Assembly: GCA_050954505.1 (NCBI GenBank)
Contig: JBPBPY010000179.1
Span: 1 to 13,927, forward strand
DNA: 13,927 nt
Origin: JAQGMO01 sp050954505
GTDB lineage: Bacteria > Pseudomonadota > Gammaproteobacteria > Burkholderiales > Burkholderiaceae_D
Direction of reading: 5' to 3'
Notes under the pieces: model-generated
What the model was told of the DNA's origin: nothing
Databases searched by the model: none
What the model saw: only the letters and a program-made list of their open reading frames with translations
In this document: piece after piece, positions 7,543-13,927 of the stretch
Layout of the letters: every line of letters begins with the position of its first letter
Numbering within the stretch: position 1 is the stretch's first letter
Made by a program: the position numbers and the translations under genes

Positions 7543-8808
7543 CTACAGCACACTGTCTACCACCGGTCCCGCAAGTGTCGTGCCGGACAAGGCTTCCAGG
7601 CTGCGGGCCATGCTGGTGGCGCTGGGGTTTTCCAGGAACACGCAGGGCTTTCCATGACGCTTGCAATGGTCCTTGACCCGCCAGTAGGCATTGTGGCTGA
7701 TGCAGCCGGTCTGGCAAATTACCACATCGGCGGCGGTCAGATTGGAATTGAGTTGTTTCAGGTTGTCTTCCCGGCCACCGTCATGATGCTCGAACTGCCC
7801 GCCCGCGCATTCGACCAGGTCCCGGTAGGCACCCAGGTTGCCGTCGCGTCCACCCACGCACAGGACGATTTTCTGCTGCAGGTCGGTCGCCGGCATCGGA
7901 CGCTTCTGTGCCGCTTCGCGCTGCTGCTCGAGCTGCACCGCTTGCTGCAGCCTGGCCTGTTCCAGCGCTTCGGTTTTCTCGCGCAGCAGTGTCGATTGTT
8001 CCAGCTGCTGGCGCAAGGCCAGCTGGCCGCGTTCGAGTTCACGGTTGCGCTCGCGCAGGTAATCGAGCTGTTCGCTCAGTTGCACGCGCGACAGCAGTCC
8101 CGGAATCGACTGCTCCAGCCCGGCCATGTCATGCTTGAGGAAATTGATTTCGGTATCCTTGCGCACCAGTTCAGCCTGCGACTGCATCAGCGCCGCGTTG
8201 AGCCGGCCGATCTCCGCCATCTTTTCATTGACCAGCCGGGTAATCCGCTCCTGGACCCGGCCCAGCTCCTTGGTCAGCACGGCATTCTCGCTCACCAGTG
8301 CCTGCATTCTGGCCATGTCGACCCGCACATGGGCGCCGGCCTGGTGCTGCAGCATATGCATGTCGCGGCACATTTTTTCCTGCAGGGTCTGGTTGCAATG
8401 CGGGTGGGTCAGTCCAGCCCAGAATGCGCCGGTGACATCGCCTTCATCGATGGCCTGGTCCCAGCGCTGAGCCAGTGCAGGGGTATCCTTGATGGCCTTG
8501 AACTGCTTGATGACCACGGCATAGCGCAGCTCGAGTTCGCGTTGCAGCACATCGGAGATATGGTTGCGTGTATTGCAGACGCTCACCGCGCCGGTGTGCA
8601 GGTCATAGTCGCCCAGTTGCTGGTCGCCGACGATCTTGCTCATCAATTTGCGCATGGTGCGCAGCGGCAGGCACACGCCCACCACCGGGCAATGGCAGTT
8701 GTCGGGCAAGTCCCACAGGCGGCGCCGGCGTGAACCGATGGACACCGGTTGCGGCTGCTGCAGGGCGGCCGGAGGAATGAATGCGGCTTGCGCCTTTTTT
8801 TCGCACAT
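7543..8808 (-). CDS. DUF2325 protein: Cys/His-rich N-terminal region, coiled coil, C-terminal DUF2325 domain
   Basis: 421 aa, soluble, function unknown. The N-terminal 160 residues are rich in possible metal ligands: NCHCPVVGVC (37-46), HPHC (135-138) and MCRDMHMLQHQAGAH (146-160). Residues about 165-300 form a long Leu/Glu/Gln/Arg coiled coil. The DUF2325 domain follows (about 313-405): IVLCVGGRDGNLGAYRDLVE, then FEHHDGG, ADVVICQTGCISHNAYW and KPCVFLENPSATSM. It looks like a Rossmann-like fold with conserved Cys and His. The ATG at 8808 has AAGGA at good spacing. The frame is open upstream to an ATG at 8964, but that extension has no ribosome site. A Fur-type operator sits in its promoter and it diverges from a flavin/iron operon, which suggests a role in iron limitation. 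Confidence 0.85.
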   Translation of the reverse strand: MCEKKAQAAFIPPAALQQPQPVSIGSRRRRLWDLPDNCHCPVVGVCLPLRTMRKLMSKIVGDQQLGDYDLHTGAVSVCNTRNHISDVLQRELELRYAVVIKQFKAIKDTPALAQRWDQAIDEGDVTGAFWAGLTHPHCNQTLQEKMCRDMHMLQHQAGAHVRVDMARMQALVSENAVLTKELGRVQERITRLVNEKMAEIGRLNAALMQSQAELVRKDTEINFLKHDMAGLEQSIPGLLSRVQLSEQLDYLRERNRELERGQLALRQQLEQSTLLREKTEALEQARLQQAVQLEQQREAAQKRPMPATDLQQKIVLCVGGRDGNLGAYRDLVECAGGQFEHHDGGREDNLKQLNSNLTAADVVICQTGCISHNAYWRVKDHCKRHGKPCVFLENPSATSMARSLEALSGTTLAGPVVDSVL

Positions 8809-8975
8809 GATGGTTTTCCTTGATTCGAGCACAGAAGGGCGCAACAGAAGAGCTGAAACACGAGCTGGAAACGCGGCCGATACGCGGGTCGATACGCAGC
8901 TGAAACGCGTTTTCCGCCCGCAGTGTGCAGGCAGGACCAGCGCCAGCCAGCTGCACCGCCGCATCGATGAAAATC

Positions 8976-9005
8976 AGTATAAATGCGAACCATTCTCATC
9001 TGCAA
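8976..9005 (-). promoter_or_regulatory. Probable promoter of the DUF2325 gene
   Basis: On the minus strand, TTGCAG (9005-9000) and TATACT (8981-8976) are separated by 18 bases. Transcription would start near 8969, leaving a leader of about 160 bases before the ATG at 8808. The spacer is filled by a Fur-type operator. Confidence 0.5.
8982..9000 (-). promoter_or_regulatory. Fur-box-like operator of the DUF2325 promoter
   Basis: On the minus strand the site reads GATGAGAATGGTTCGCATT. It matches 14 of 19 positions of the Fur consensus when aligned as AATGATAATCATTATCATT on the plus strand. It lies exactly between the -35 and -10 hexamers, where Fe2+-Fur would exclude RNA polymerase. Confidence 0.6.
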
Positions 9006-9066
9006 GCGCTATTTTCAATGCTGACCACGAAGACTGGGCCAGCGCATGTTTCTGATTTATAAGGGC

Positions 9067-9095
9067 TTGATCTTTCAAGTGATAATCATTATCAT
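9067..9095 (+). promoter_or_regulatory. Probable promoter of the PepSY-DUF2271-DUF4198-ApbE-reductase operon
   Basis: TTGATC (9067-9072) and TATCAT (9090-9095) are spaced by 17 bases, matching four and five of six consensus bases. Transcription would begin near 9102, about 70 bases before the first start codon. The Fur box covers the spacer and the start of the -10. Confidence 0.65.
9075..9093 (+). promoter_or_regulatory. Fur box of the flavin/iron operon
   Basis: The core GATAATCATTATC (9081-9093) is a perfect 6-1-6 inverted repeat. The 19 bases TCAAGTGATAATCATTATC match 15 of 19 positions of the classical consensus GATAATGATAATCATTATC. It overlaps the promoter, so the operon is most simply read as repressed by Fe2+-Fur and expressed when iron is scarce. 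Confidence 0.85.
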
Positions 9096-9173
9096 TTGGG
9101 CGCCAAGCGTGCATGCTCGCGGGCACCCGCATTCTCGGGGGCATTGGCCAGAGGAACGACAAGGGGAAAAACC

Positions 9174-9878
9174 ATGAGTGCGAGTGATCCAGCCCTGGTG
9201 GCAAAGGGTGGCGAAACACGGGCGCACAGCCAGAATGCCAAGGCAGCCAAGCGCTCAGTATGGCTCAGGCAGCTGCATCAGTGGCACTGGATCAGTTCCG
9301 CGCTCTGCCTGCTTGGCATGCTGCTGTTTGCATTCACCGGCATCACCCTCAATCACTCTGCCGATATCGAATCCCGGCCCAAGGTCAGCCGCCGCACGGC
9401 CACGCTGCCGGCGCCGGCCATGCAGGAACTGCGCCAATTCGCCCTGCAGCATGCCGACGCCGATGGCAAAACCGACAGCAAGCTGGCGCTGCCGCCACTG
9501 GCCACGCAATGGCTGGCGCAAAACTGGTCGCTCAAGGTGGCCGGCGTGGCGGCGGAATGGTCGCCCGAAGAAGCCTATGTCGCGCTGCCGCGCCCCGGCG
9601 GTGATGCCTGGCTGCGCATCACGCTGGCAGATGGCGCCCTCGAATACGAACTCACTGACCGCGGCTGGATCTCCTGGCTCAACGATTTGCACAAGGGCCG
9701 CAACACCGGTGCCGCCTGGAGCTGGTTCATCGACGTGTTTGCCGCCGCCTGCCTGATATTTTCCTTGACCGGATTGCTGATCCTGAAATTCCACGCTGCC
9801 AACCGGCCGCTGACCTGGCCCATGGTCGGCATGGGAATCCTGATTCCGGCACTGCTGGCACTGCTGTTGATCCACTGA
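9174..9878 (+). CDS. PepSY-associated transmembrane protein
   Basis: 234 aa inner-membrane protein, first gene of the Fur-controlled operon. The ATG has AAGGGG seven bases upstream. A basic cytoplasmic head (to about residue 32) is followed by WLRQLHQWHWISSALCLLGMLLFAFTGITLNH (30-61), the first membrane segment with flanking His35, His38 and His61. A periplasmic PepSY-like domain (about 62-165) follows, then WLNDLHKGRNTG (168-179) with His173, a membrane segment near 183-205 and a final one near 214-233. PepSY-membrane proteins in this arrangement are thought to carry electrons across the membrane, with the helix-edge histidines as likely haem ligands. Related proteins are often fused to the flavodoxin-reductase; here the two are separate genes of the same operon. 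Confidence 0.82.
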   Translation: MSASDPALVAKGGETRAHSQNAKAAKRSVWLRQLHQWHWISSALCLLGMLLFAFTGITLNHSADIESRPKVSRRTATLPAPAMQELRQFALQHADADGKTDSKLALPPLATQWLAQNWSLKVAGVAAEWSPEEAYVALPRPGGDAWLRITLADGALEYELTDRGWISWLNDLHKGRNTGAAWSWFIDVFAAACLIFSLTGLLILKFHAANRPLTWPMVGMGILIPALLALLLIH

Positions 9879-9917
9879 TCATCAAACGCGCCATCTCAGC
9901 CCGGGCACATGCCACGC

Positions 9918-9934
9918 TGCCGGCGCCGCCGGCA
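9918..9934. other. Short hairpin in the PepSY-DUF2271 gap
   Basis: TGCCGGC (9918-9924) and GCCGGCA (9928-9934) can pair as a 7-bp GC-rich stem with a three-base loop inside the 120-base gap between two operon genes. No U-tract follows. It might stabilise or partly attenuate the message, but short GC hairpins are common by chance in this DNA. Confidence 0.25.
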
Positions 9935-9998
9935 CAGATCCGAAAACCAGCAACCACGAAGCCTCGCGCTCCAACCGTATTTCGAAAAGGTGAATCCC

Positions 9999-10511
9999 AT
10001 GAAACTGCACTACACCATTGCCTTCAGCCTGCCGCTGATGGGTGCCTCCGCAATGGCTGCGGACCTGACTCTCAAGATGGACATCCCGCAGCTCAATGTG
10101 GCGGCCTACCACCGCCCCTACATCGCCGTCTGGCTCGAACATCCCGACCAGAGCTTCGCTGCCAACCTGTCGGTGCTCTACGACGTCAGGAAAAAGGACA
10201 ATGCCGGTACCAAATGGCTCAAGGACATGCGCCAGTGGTGGCGCAAGAGCGGACGCGAACTCGACATGCCGGTCGATGGCGTCTCGGGCGCCACCCGCGC
10301 CCCGGGCGAAGCCACCCTGTCCTACGCCGGATCAAAGGCCTTGCAAACCTTGCCGGCCGGCGAGTACCAACTGGTGGTCGAAGCCGCGCGTGAAGCCGGC
10401 GGGCGTGACCTGGTACGCCTGCCATTCCAATGGCCGCCGAAGTCTGCCGCCACCGTGTCCGCCAAGGGCAAGGAAGAACTGGGCGCCGTTGCCCTGCAAC
10501 TCAAACCCTGA
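9999..10511 (+). CDS. Periplasmic DUF2271 protein, predicted covalent FMN carrier
   Basis: 170 aa. The first 20 residues are a Sec signal peptide with a probable cut at AMA-AD. The mature protein has the DUF2271 outline: Y-I-A-V-W-L-E (41-47), a Trp/Lys-rich middle (KWLKDMRQWWRK, 72-83) and the motif DGVSGATRAPG (93-103). The segment D-x-x-S/T-G-A-T is the known ApbE flavinylation motif, so FMN is predicted on Thr99 through a phosphoester bond, as in NqrB/NqrC. An ApbE gene follows in the same operon, which supports this. AAGG lies eight bases before the ATG. The likely role is a one- or two-electron carrier in the periplasm, receiving electrons from the PepSY protein. The flavinylation is inferred from the motif and neighbours. 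Confidence 0.85.
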   Translation: MKLHYTIAFSLPLMGASAMAADLTLKMDIPQLNVAAYHRPYIAVWLEHPDQSFAANLSVLYDVRKKDNAGTKWLKDMRQWWRKSGRELDMPVDGVSGATRAPGEATLSYAGSKALQTLPAGEYQLVVEAAREAGGRDLVRLPFQWPPKSAATVSAKGKEELGAVALQLKP

Positions 10512-10526
10512 GCGAAGGAACCCGAC

Positions 10527-11390
10527 ATGAACCGTTCATCACAAGCCAATTTCTCCAGTGCCCTGCGCATGGCCACCTCGCTGCCGCTGCTCGGCGCCTT
10601 GCTGGGCACCGTGTCGATAGCCATGGTCTTGCCCCACAATGCGCAGGCAGCACGCCTGTGGCTGTTGCCATCGAGCGCGCAGGTGGAAGGCCGCGATCCA
10701 TACATCACGGTCGATGCCGCAATTTCGGAAAACCTGTTCGATTTCGACCGCACCGGCCTGCCGCTGGAAGATCTGCAGATCACCGGCCCCGACGGCGCAG
10801 CGGTGGCGGCGGAAAATCAATTCACCGGCAAGCTGCGCAGCACCTTCGATGTCAAGCTGTCCAAACCCGGCACCTACAAGATCGGCCTGGTCAGCGATGC
10901 CGTCATGGCCAGCTACAAGGTCGGCAGCGAGCAAAAACGTTTTCGCGGCAGCGCCGAAGCACTGGCCAAAGCCTTGCCGGCAAATGCTACCGATGTTTCC
11001 CAGACCCTGATGCACAACCGCGTCGAAACCTATGTCACGGCCGGCAAACCGAACGAAGCGGCCTTCAAGACCACCGGCGTCGGCCTGGAACTGGTGCCCC
11101 TGAGCAGCCCGGCCGAATTGCAGGCCGATCAGCCGGCGCGGTTTCGCTTCCTGCTCGATGGCAAACCGGCGGCCGACTTCGAACTCAGCGTCATTCCAAA
11201 TGGCGTGAAGTATCGCGGTGCACTCAATGAAATGCGCGTCAAAACCGATGCCAACGGTGTGTTTGCCGTAACCTGGCCGCAGCCAGGCATGTACCAGGTC
11301 AGCGCTTCCTGGCCTGCCCAGCAGGGGCCAGGCCAGGCCGTGCCGAGACGGCTCAATTACGGCGGCACATTCGAGGTGTTGCCGCAATAA
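10527..11390 (+). CDS. Periplasmic DUF4198 protein
   Basis: 287 aa. It begins with a long signal peptide (hydrophobic core about 17-35, probable cut after NAQA at 41). The mature protein starts ARLWLLPSS, the DUF4198 entry strand; many relatives have a His in place of this Arg-containing position. It then has a beta-rich body with LQITGPDG, LSKPGTYKIGLVSDAVMASY (113-132) and a C-terminal carboxypeptidase-regulatory-like repeat, VKTDANGVFAVTWPQPGMYQVSASW (near 246-270). The ATG has AAGGA at ideal spacing and lies 15 bases after the DUF2271 stop, so the two are co-translated neighbours. DUF4198 proteins recur in metal uptake and PepSY/ApbE iron loci. A structural or metal-delivery role at the membrane is plausible, but no reaction is known. 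Confidence 0.82.
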   Translation: MNRSSQANFSSALRMATSLPLLGALLGTVSIAMVLPHNAQAARLWLLPSSAQVEGRDPYITVDAAISENLFDFDRTGLPLEDLQITGPDGAAVAAENQFTGKLRSTFDVKLSKPGTYKIGLVSDAVMASYKVGSEQKRFRGSAEALAKALPANATDVSQTLMHNRVETYVTAGKPNEAAFKTTGVGLELVPLSSPAELQADQPARFRFLLDGKPAADFELSVIPNGVKYRGALNEMRVKTDANGVFAVTWPQPGMYQVSASWPAQQGPGQAVPRRLNYGGTFEVLPQ

Positions 11391-11547
11391 CCGGCCACAG
11401 CAGGCCACGCGGGATTGGTGAAGCAAGTGGCAGAGCGGGTTGCAGCACTGCGCTGCTGCTTCGGCAGTGCGCCGGCAGGGCACGCGCCGTGCATTCGCAG
11501 TCCACCCGCTGTACGTTGTTACCCACCCCGATTCAAAGAGAAGCAGC

Positions 11548-12651
11548 ATGCAGAATGTCTTGATTCCCCATTGCATTGAAGGCGGTGCCTTGCCCAAGGG
11601 ACCGGTGCTGGAATTGAAGGGTTTGACGATGGGCACCAGCTGGTCGGTCAAGCTGGCCGGCGGCGTTGTCCATGGTGGTGCTGCCTTGCAGCGTCAAACC
11701 GAGCTGCAACAGCAGCTCGACGAAGTGGTCGCCCAGATGAGCCATTGGGAGTCCGGCTCCGACCTGTCGCGCTTCAATGCGGCCCAGGCGGGCAGCTGGT
11801 GCATCATTCCCGAGGACTTCCACCACGTGCTGTCCTACGGACTGGAAGTGGCAAGCGAAAGCGAGGGTGCCTACGATCCGGCTGCCGGCGCACTGGTCGA
11901 CCTGTGGGGTTTCGGTGCCCAAGGCCGTCATGACGAGGACGGCTTTTGCGTCCCCGCCAATGAGGTGCAGGCCCGTGTGCGCAGCTTGCCCGGCTGGCGC
12001 CAGATCGAACTTGCCACGGACGCCAGCGGCAGGCACCAAGTGCGCCAGCCGGGCGGCGTGCGCCTGGATTTCTCTGCCATTGCCAAAGGCTTCGCGGTCG
12101 ACAAACTGGCACGGTATCTGCAACAGCAGGGTGTGCAGCATTACCTGGTCGAGGTCGGTGGCGAGCTGCGCGGCGCCGGTGTCAAGCCCGACGGGCAGCC
12201 CTGGTGGGTCTCGCTGGAGGCGCCACCGGCGGGTGGGACGGGCACACCAGCATGGCAGCCGCGCGGCGCGGGGCAGGACGGCGTCACGCTTGCCAGGACC
12301 GGCGCCAGCTTGCCAGCCAGCAGGATCAGCGACACCATTGTCGCCTTGCATGGCCTGTCGATTGCCACCTCGGGCGACTACCGGCGCAACTTCGTCAGCA
12401 ATGGCCTGGCCTATTCACATACCCTCGACCCGCGCACCGGACAACCGGTGCGAAACGGCGTGGCAGCGGTCACGGTCGTGCATGAAAGCTGCATGGCAGC
12501 CGATGCGCTGTCGACCGCCTTGACGGTATTGGGCGCGCAAAAAGGCTTGTGTTTTGCCGAGGCCCGCAATATCGCTGCGCGTTTTCTGGTGCGCCAGGGA
12601 CAAGGCTATGCCGAAACCACCACCAGCCGCTACCGGGACATGTTGCAGTGA
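11548..12651 (+). CDS. apbE: FAD:protein FMN transferase (ApbE family)
   Basis: 367 aa. It transfers FMN from FAD to a Thr/Ser of a target protein, here most likely Thr99 of the DUF2271 protein. Family motifs are in order: LTMGTSWSVKL (26-36), HWESGSDLSRFN (67-78), YDPAAGALVDLWGFG (109-123), VRLDFSAIAKGFAVDKLARYL (171-191), YLVEVGGELRGAGVKPDG (199-216), IATSGDYRRNF (272-282), SHTLDPRTGQPV (290-301) and CMAADALSTALTVLG (315-329). An extra Gly/Ala-rich loop of about 25 residues (227-259) interrupts the usual core. The ATG at 11548 has GAGAAG upstream. No signal peptide or lipobox precedes the catalytic domain, which is unusual because many ApbE proteins are periplasmic. It is separated from the DUF4198 gene by 157 bases and overlaps the next gene. 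Confidence 0.92.
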   Translation: MQNVLIPHCIEGGALPKGPVLELKGLTMGTSWSVKLAGGVVHGGAALQRQTELQQQLDEVVAQMSHWESGSDLSRFNAAQAGSWCIIPEDFHHVLSYGLEVASESEGAYDPAAGALVDLWGFGAQGRHDEDGFCVPANEVQARVRSLPGWRQIELATDASGRHQVRQPGGVRLDFSAIAKGFAVDKLARYLQQQGVQHYLVEVGGELRGAGVKPDGQPWWVSLEAPPAGGTGTPAWQPRGAGQDGVTLARTGASLPASRISDTIVALHGLSIATSGDYRRNFVSNGLAYSHTLDPRTGQPVRNGVAAVTVVHESCMAADALSTALTVLGAQKGLCFAEARNIAARFLVRQGQGYAETTTSRYRDMLQ

Positions 12652-13927
12652 TCGCTGCCGGCGAGCAGTTCCGCTGGTGCTGCGCCGGCGGCCTGGTAAT
12701 GGCCTATGTCGCCATGTGTGGCGCGATCTTCCTGGCGCAGCTGCGCAAGCAGCGCCTGGCAACGGCCGGCCAGGCCATGGCAGGCGATCGTTCGGCCTGG
12801 ATCATCGCATGGGCCAGCCAGACCGGCAACGCCGAAGACCTCGCTGCGCAAACGGCTGCCACTTTTCATCTGGCCGGCATCAGCGCGCGCAGTTGCGCGC
12901 TCGACACCTTGACGGCGCAGCAGCTCTCCAGCGCCAAACGCGTGCTGTTTGTGGTCAGCACCTATGGCGAGGGCGACCCGCCCGACAACGCCGCCCTGTT
13001 CGCCAGCCGCGTCATGAGCGCACCGTTGCCGCTGCCGGATCTGCATTTCGGCGTTCTGGCGCTGGGCGACCGCAGTTACAGGAATTTTTGCGGCTTCGGC
13101 ATGGCATTGCATGCCTGGCTGGCCGGGCAGGGCGCGGCACCCCTGTTTGCCCGTATCGACGTCGATCGCGGCCAGCCCGAAGCCATTGACGCCTGGCGTG
13201 CGCAGTTGCTGCACCAGGCTGGCACCAGCGACCTGCCCGATTGGGATGGTCCGCCATTTGCCAGCTGGACCCTGGCTGCGCGCCGCGTGCTCAACCCCGG
13301 CAGTGCCGGTGAAGCGGTCTTCCATCTCGAACTCGAACCGGCCGACGGCATGTTGCCAGCCTGGGAGTCGGGCGACCTGGTGCAGGTCATGGCGCCGGCC
13401 GACCCGGCACGTGCACGTGAATATTCGATTGCCTCGATTCCAGCCGAAGGGCGCATTCATCTGCTGGTGCGGCTGCAGCGCCATGAAGACGGCTCCACCG
13501 GCATTGCCTCAGGCTGGCTCGGCCAGCAGGCCGCAATCGGCGCCGCCGTCACACTTCGGCTGCGCAGTCACCGGCGCTTTCATCTGCAAGGCAATGGCCA
13601 GCGCCCGCTGATCCTGATCGGCAATGGCACCGGCATAGCCGGCCTGCGCAGTCACCTGAAAAGCCGCCAGGACAGCGGCGCCAGCCGCAACTGGCTGATC
13701 TTTGGCGAGCGCAATGCCGCCCACGACCACCACTATCGCGATGAGATCGACGCCTGGCTGGCACAAGGCACGCTCCAGCATGCCGACCTGGTGTTTTCCC
13801 GCGACCAGCCGCAACGCCGCTATGTACAGGACTGCCTGCGCGAACGCGCGGTACGGTTGCGCGCCTGGGTCGATGAAGGCGCCGCCATCTATGTCTGCGG
13901 CAGCCTGAAAGGCATGGCCGCCGGCGT
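12648..13927 (+). CDS. Membrane-anchored flavodoxin/FNR-type oxidoreductase (sulfite reductase flavoprotein alpha-like), 3' end missing
   Basis: 426 codons are present and the gene runs off the window, probably lacking only its last few tens of residues. It starts at GTG overlapping the ApbE stop as GTGA. An N-terminal membrane anchor (about 10-31, CCAGGLVMAYVAMCGAIFLAQL) precedes a flavodoxin domain with ASQTGNAED (55-63, FMN phosphate loop), STYGEGDPPDNA (104-115) and LALGDRSYRNFCGFG (137-151). The ferredoxin-reductase half follows: REYSIAS (257-263, FAD), IGNGTGIAGLRSHL (324-337) and IYVCGSLKGMA (414-424), the NAD(P)H part. It is the likely cytoplasmic electron entry of the operon, passing electrons from NADPH to the PepSY membrane protein. 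It is not an assimilatory sulfite reductase partner: no hemoprotein gene is present and the setting is iron-type. Confidence 0.85.
   Translation, partial: MIAAGEQFRWCCAGGLVMAYVAMCGAIFLAQLRKQRLATAGQAMAGDRSAWIIAWASQTGNAEDLAAQTAATFHLAGISARSCALDTLTAQQLSSAKRVLFVVSTYGEGDPPDNAALFASRVMSAPLPLPDLHFGVLALGDRSYRNFCGFGMALHAWLAGQGAAPLFARIDVDRGQPEAIDAWRAQLLHQAGTSDLPDWDGPPFASWTLAARRVLNPGSAGEAVFHLELEPADGMLPAWESGDLVQVMAPADPARAREYSIASIPAEGRIHLLVRLQRHEDGSTGIASGWLGQQAAIGAAVTLRLRSHRRFHLQGNGQRPLILIGNGTGIAGLRSHLKSRQDSGASRNWLIFGERNAAHDHHYRDEIDAWLAQGTLQHADLVFSRDQPQRRYVQDCLRERAVRLRAWVDEGAAIYVCGSLKGMAAG

Larger units (their letters stand above)
8809..9173. other. Divergent control region between the DUF2325 gene and the flavin/iron operon
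   Basis: These 365 bases have no gene. Two non-overlapping promoters point outward, each with its own Fur-box-like operator about 90 bases apart. The leader toward the DUF2325 gene would be long (about 160 bases), and the leader toward the PepSY gene about 70 bases. The centre of the region, around 8970-9100, is AT-richer than its flanks, as expected for promoters. Confidence 0.7.

Noticed and set aside
7327..8733. 468-codon open frame antisense to the DUF2325 gene
   Set aside because: Shadow frame caused by the codon bias of the coiled-coil gene; no ribosome site and no domain.
11445..11470. 7-bp hairpin GCACTGC/GCAGTGC between the DUF4198 and ApbE genes as a terminator
   Set aside because: Short stem with a 12-base loop and no U-tract; ApbE logically belongs to the operon, so a terminator is not supported.
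11440..11547. Upstream start adding 36 residues to ApbE
   Set aside because: The extension is neither a signal peptide nor family-like, and the ATG at 11548 has a purine-rich ribosome site.

Overview
The window is GC-rich, densely coded bacterial DNA. Its gene content and protein sequences (a Kup potassium transporter, an E. coli-type LexA site, Fur boxes, a DUF2325 protein, and an ApbE/DUF2271/PepSY/DUF4198 iron-type operon) suggest a betaproteobacterium of the order Burkholderiales. Oxalobacteraceae is my best guess, from general sequence feel rather than a search. I see no rRNA, tRNA, CRISPR array, insertion sequence or phage gene.

Layout. 1-139 (minus): the first 46 codons of an exported efflux-type periplasmic adaptor, cut by the window edge. 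140-769: a 630-base stretch, conspicuously AT-rich in parts, with no convincing gene. 770-1768 (plus): an M81/MlrC-like protein that has only the N-terminal domain and altered metal-site residues. 1858-3825 (minus): kup. 4102-4998 (plus): a Tat-type exported dienelactone hydrolase family protein behind a recognisable promoter. A 16-bp perfect stem-loop at 5059-5098 separates it from the convergent pair 5119-6078 / 6075-7307 (minus), a DUF4130 (TIGR03915-type) protein and its partner radical SAM protein (TIGR03916-type). The pair starts 12 bases downstream of a good LexA (SOS) box.

7543-8808 (minus) encodes a Cys/His-rich coiled-coil DUF2325 protein. It diverges from a plus-strand operon that runs to the window end: PepSY membrane protein (9174), DUF2271 protein (9999), DUF4198 protein (10527), ApbE flavin transferase (11548), and a membrane-anchored flavodoxin/ferredoxin-reductase-type flavoprotein (12648 to beyond the edge). 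The divergent control region holds two separate promoters, each with a Fur-box-like operator inside it, so both sides are probably induced by iron limitation.

How the parts may work together. The right-hand operon reads as a flavin-based electron route across the inner membrane. The NADPH-type flavoprotein would supply electrons, the PepSY protein would carry them across the membrane, and the DUF2271 protein, which bears the covalent-FMN motif DGVSGAT, would act in the periplasm after flavinylation by ApbE. The likely purpose is reduction of ferric iron or ferric-siderophore. The middle cassette is a probable SOS-induced nucleic-acid repair or modification pair of unknown chemistry. These are the two most interesting systems here. 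The Fur-controlled DUF2325 protein is a third unknown.
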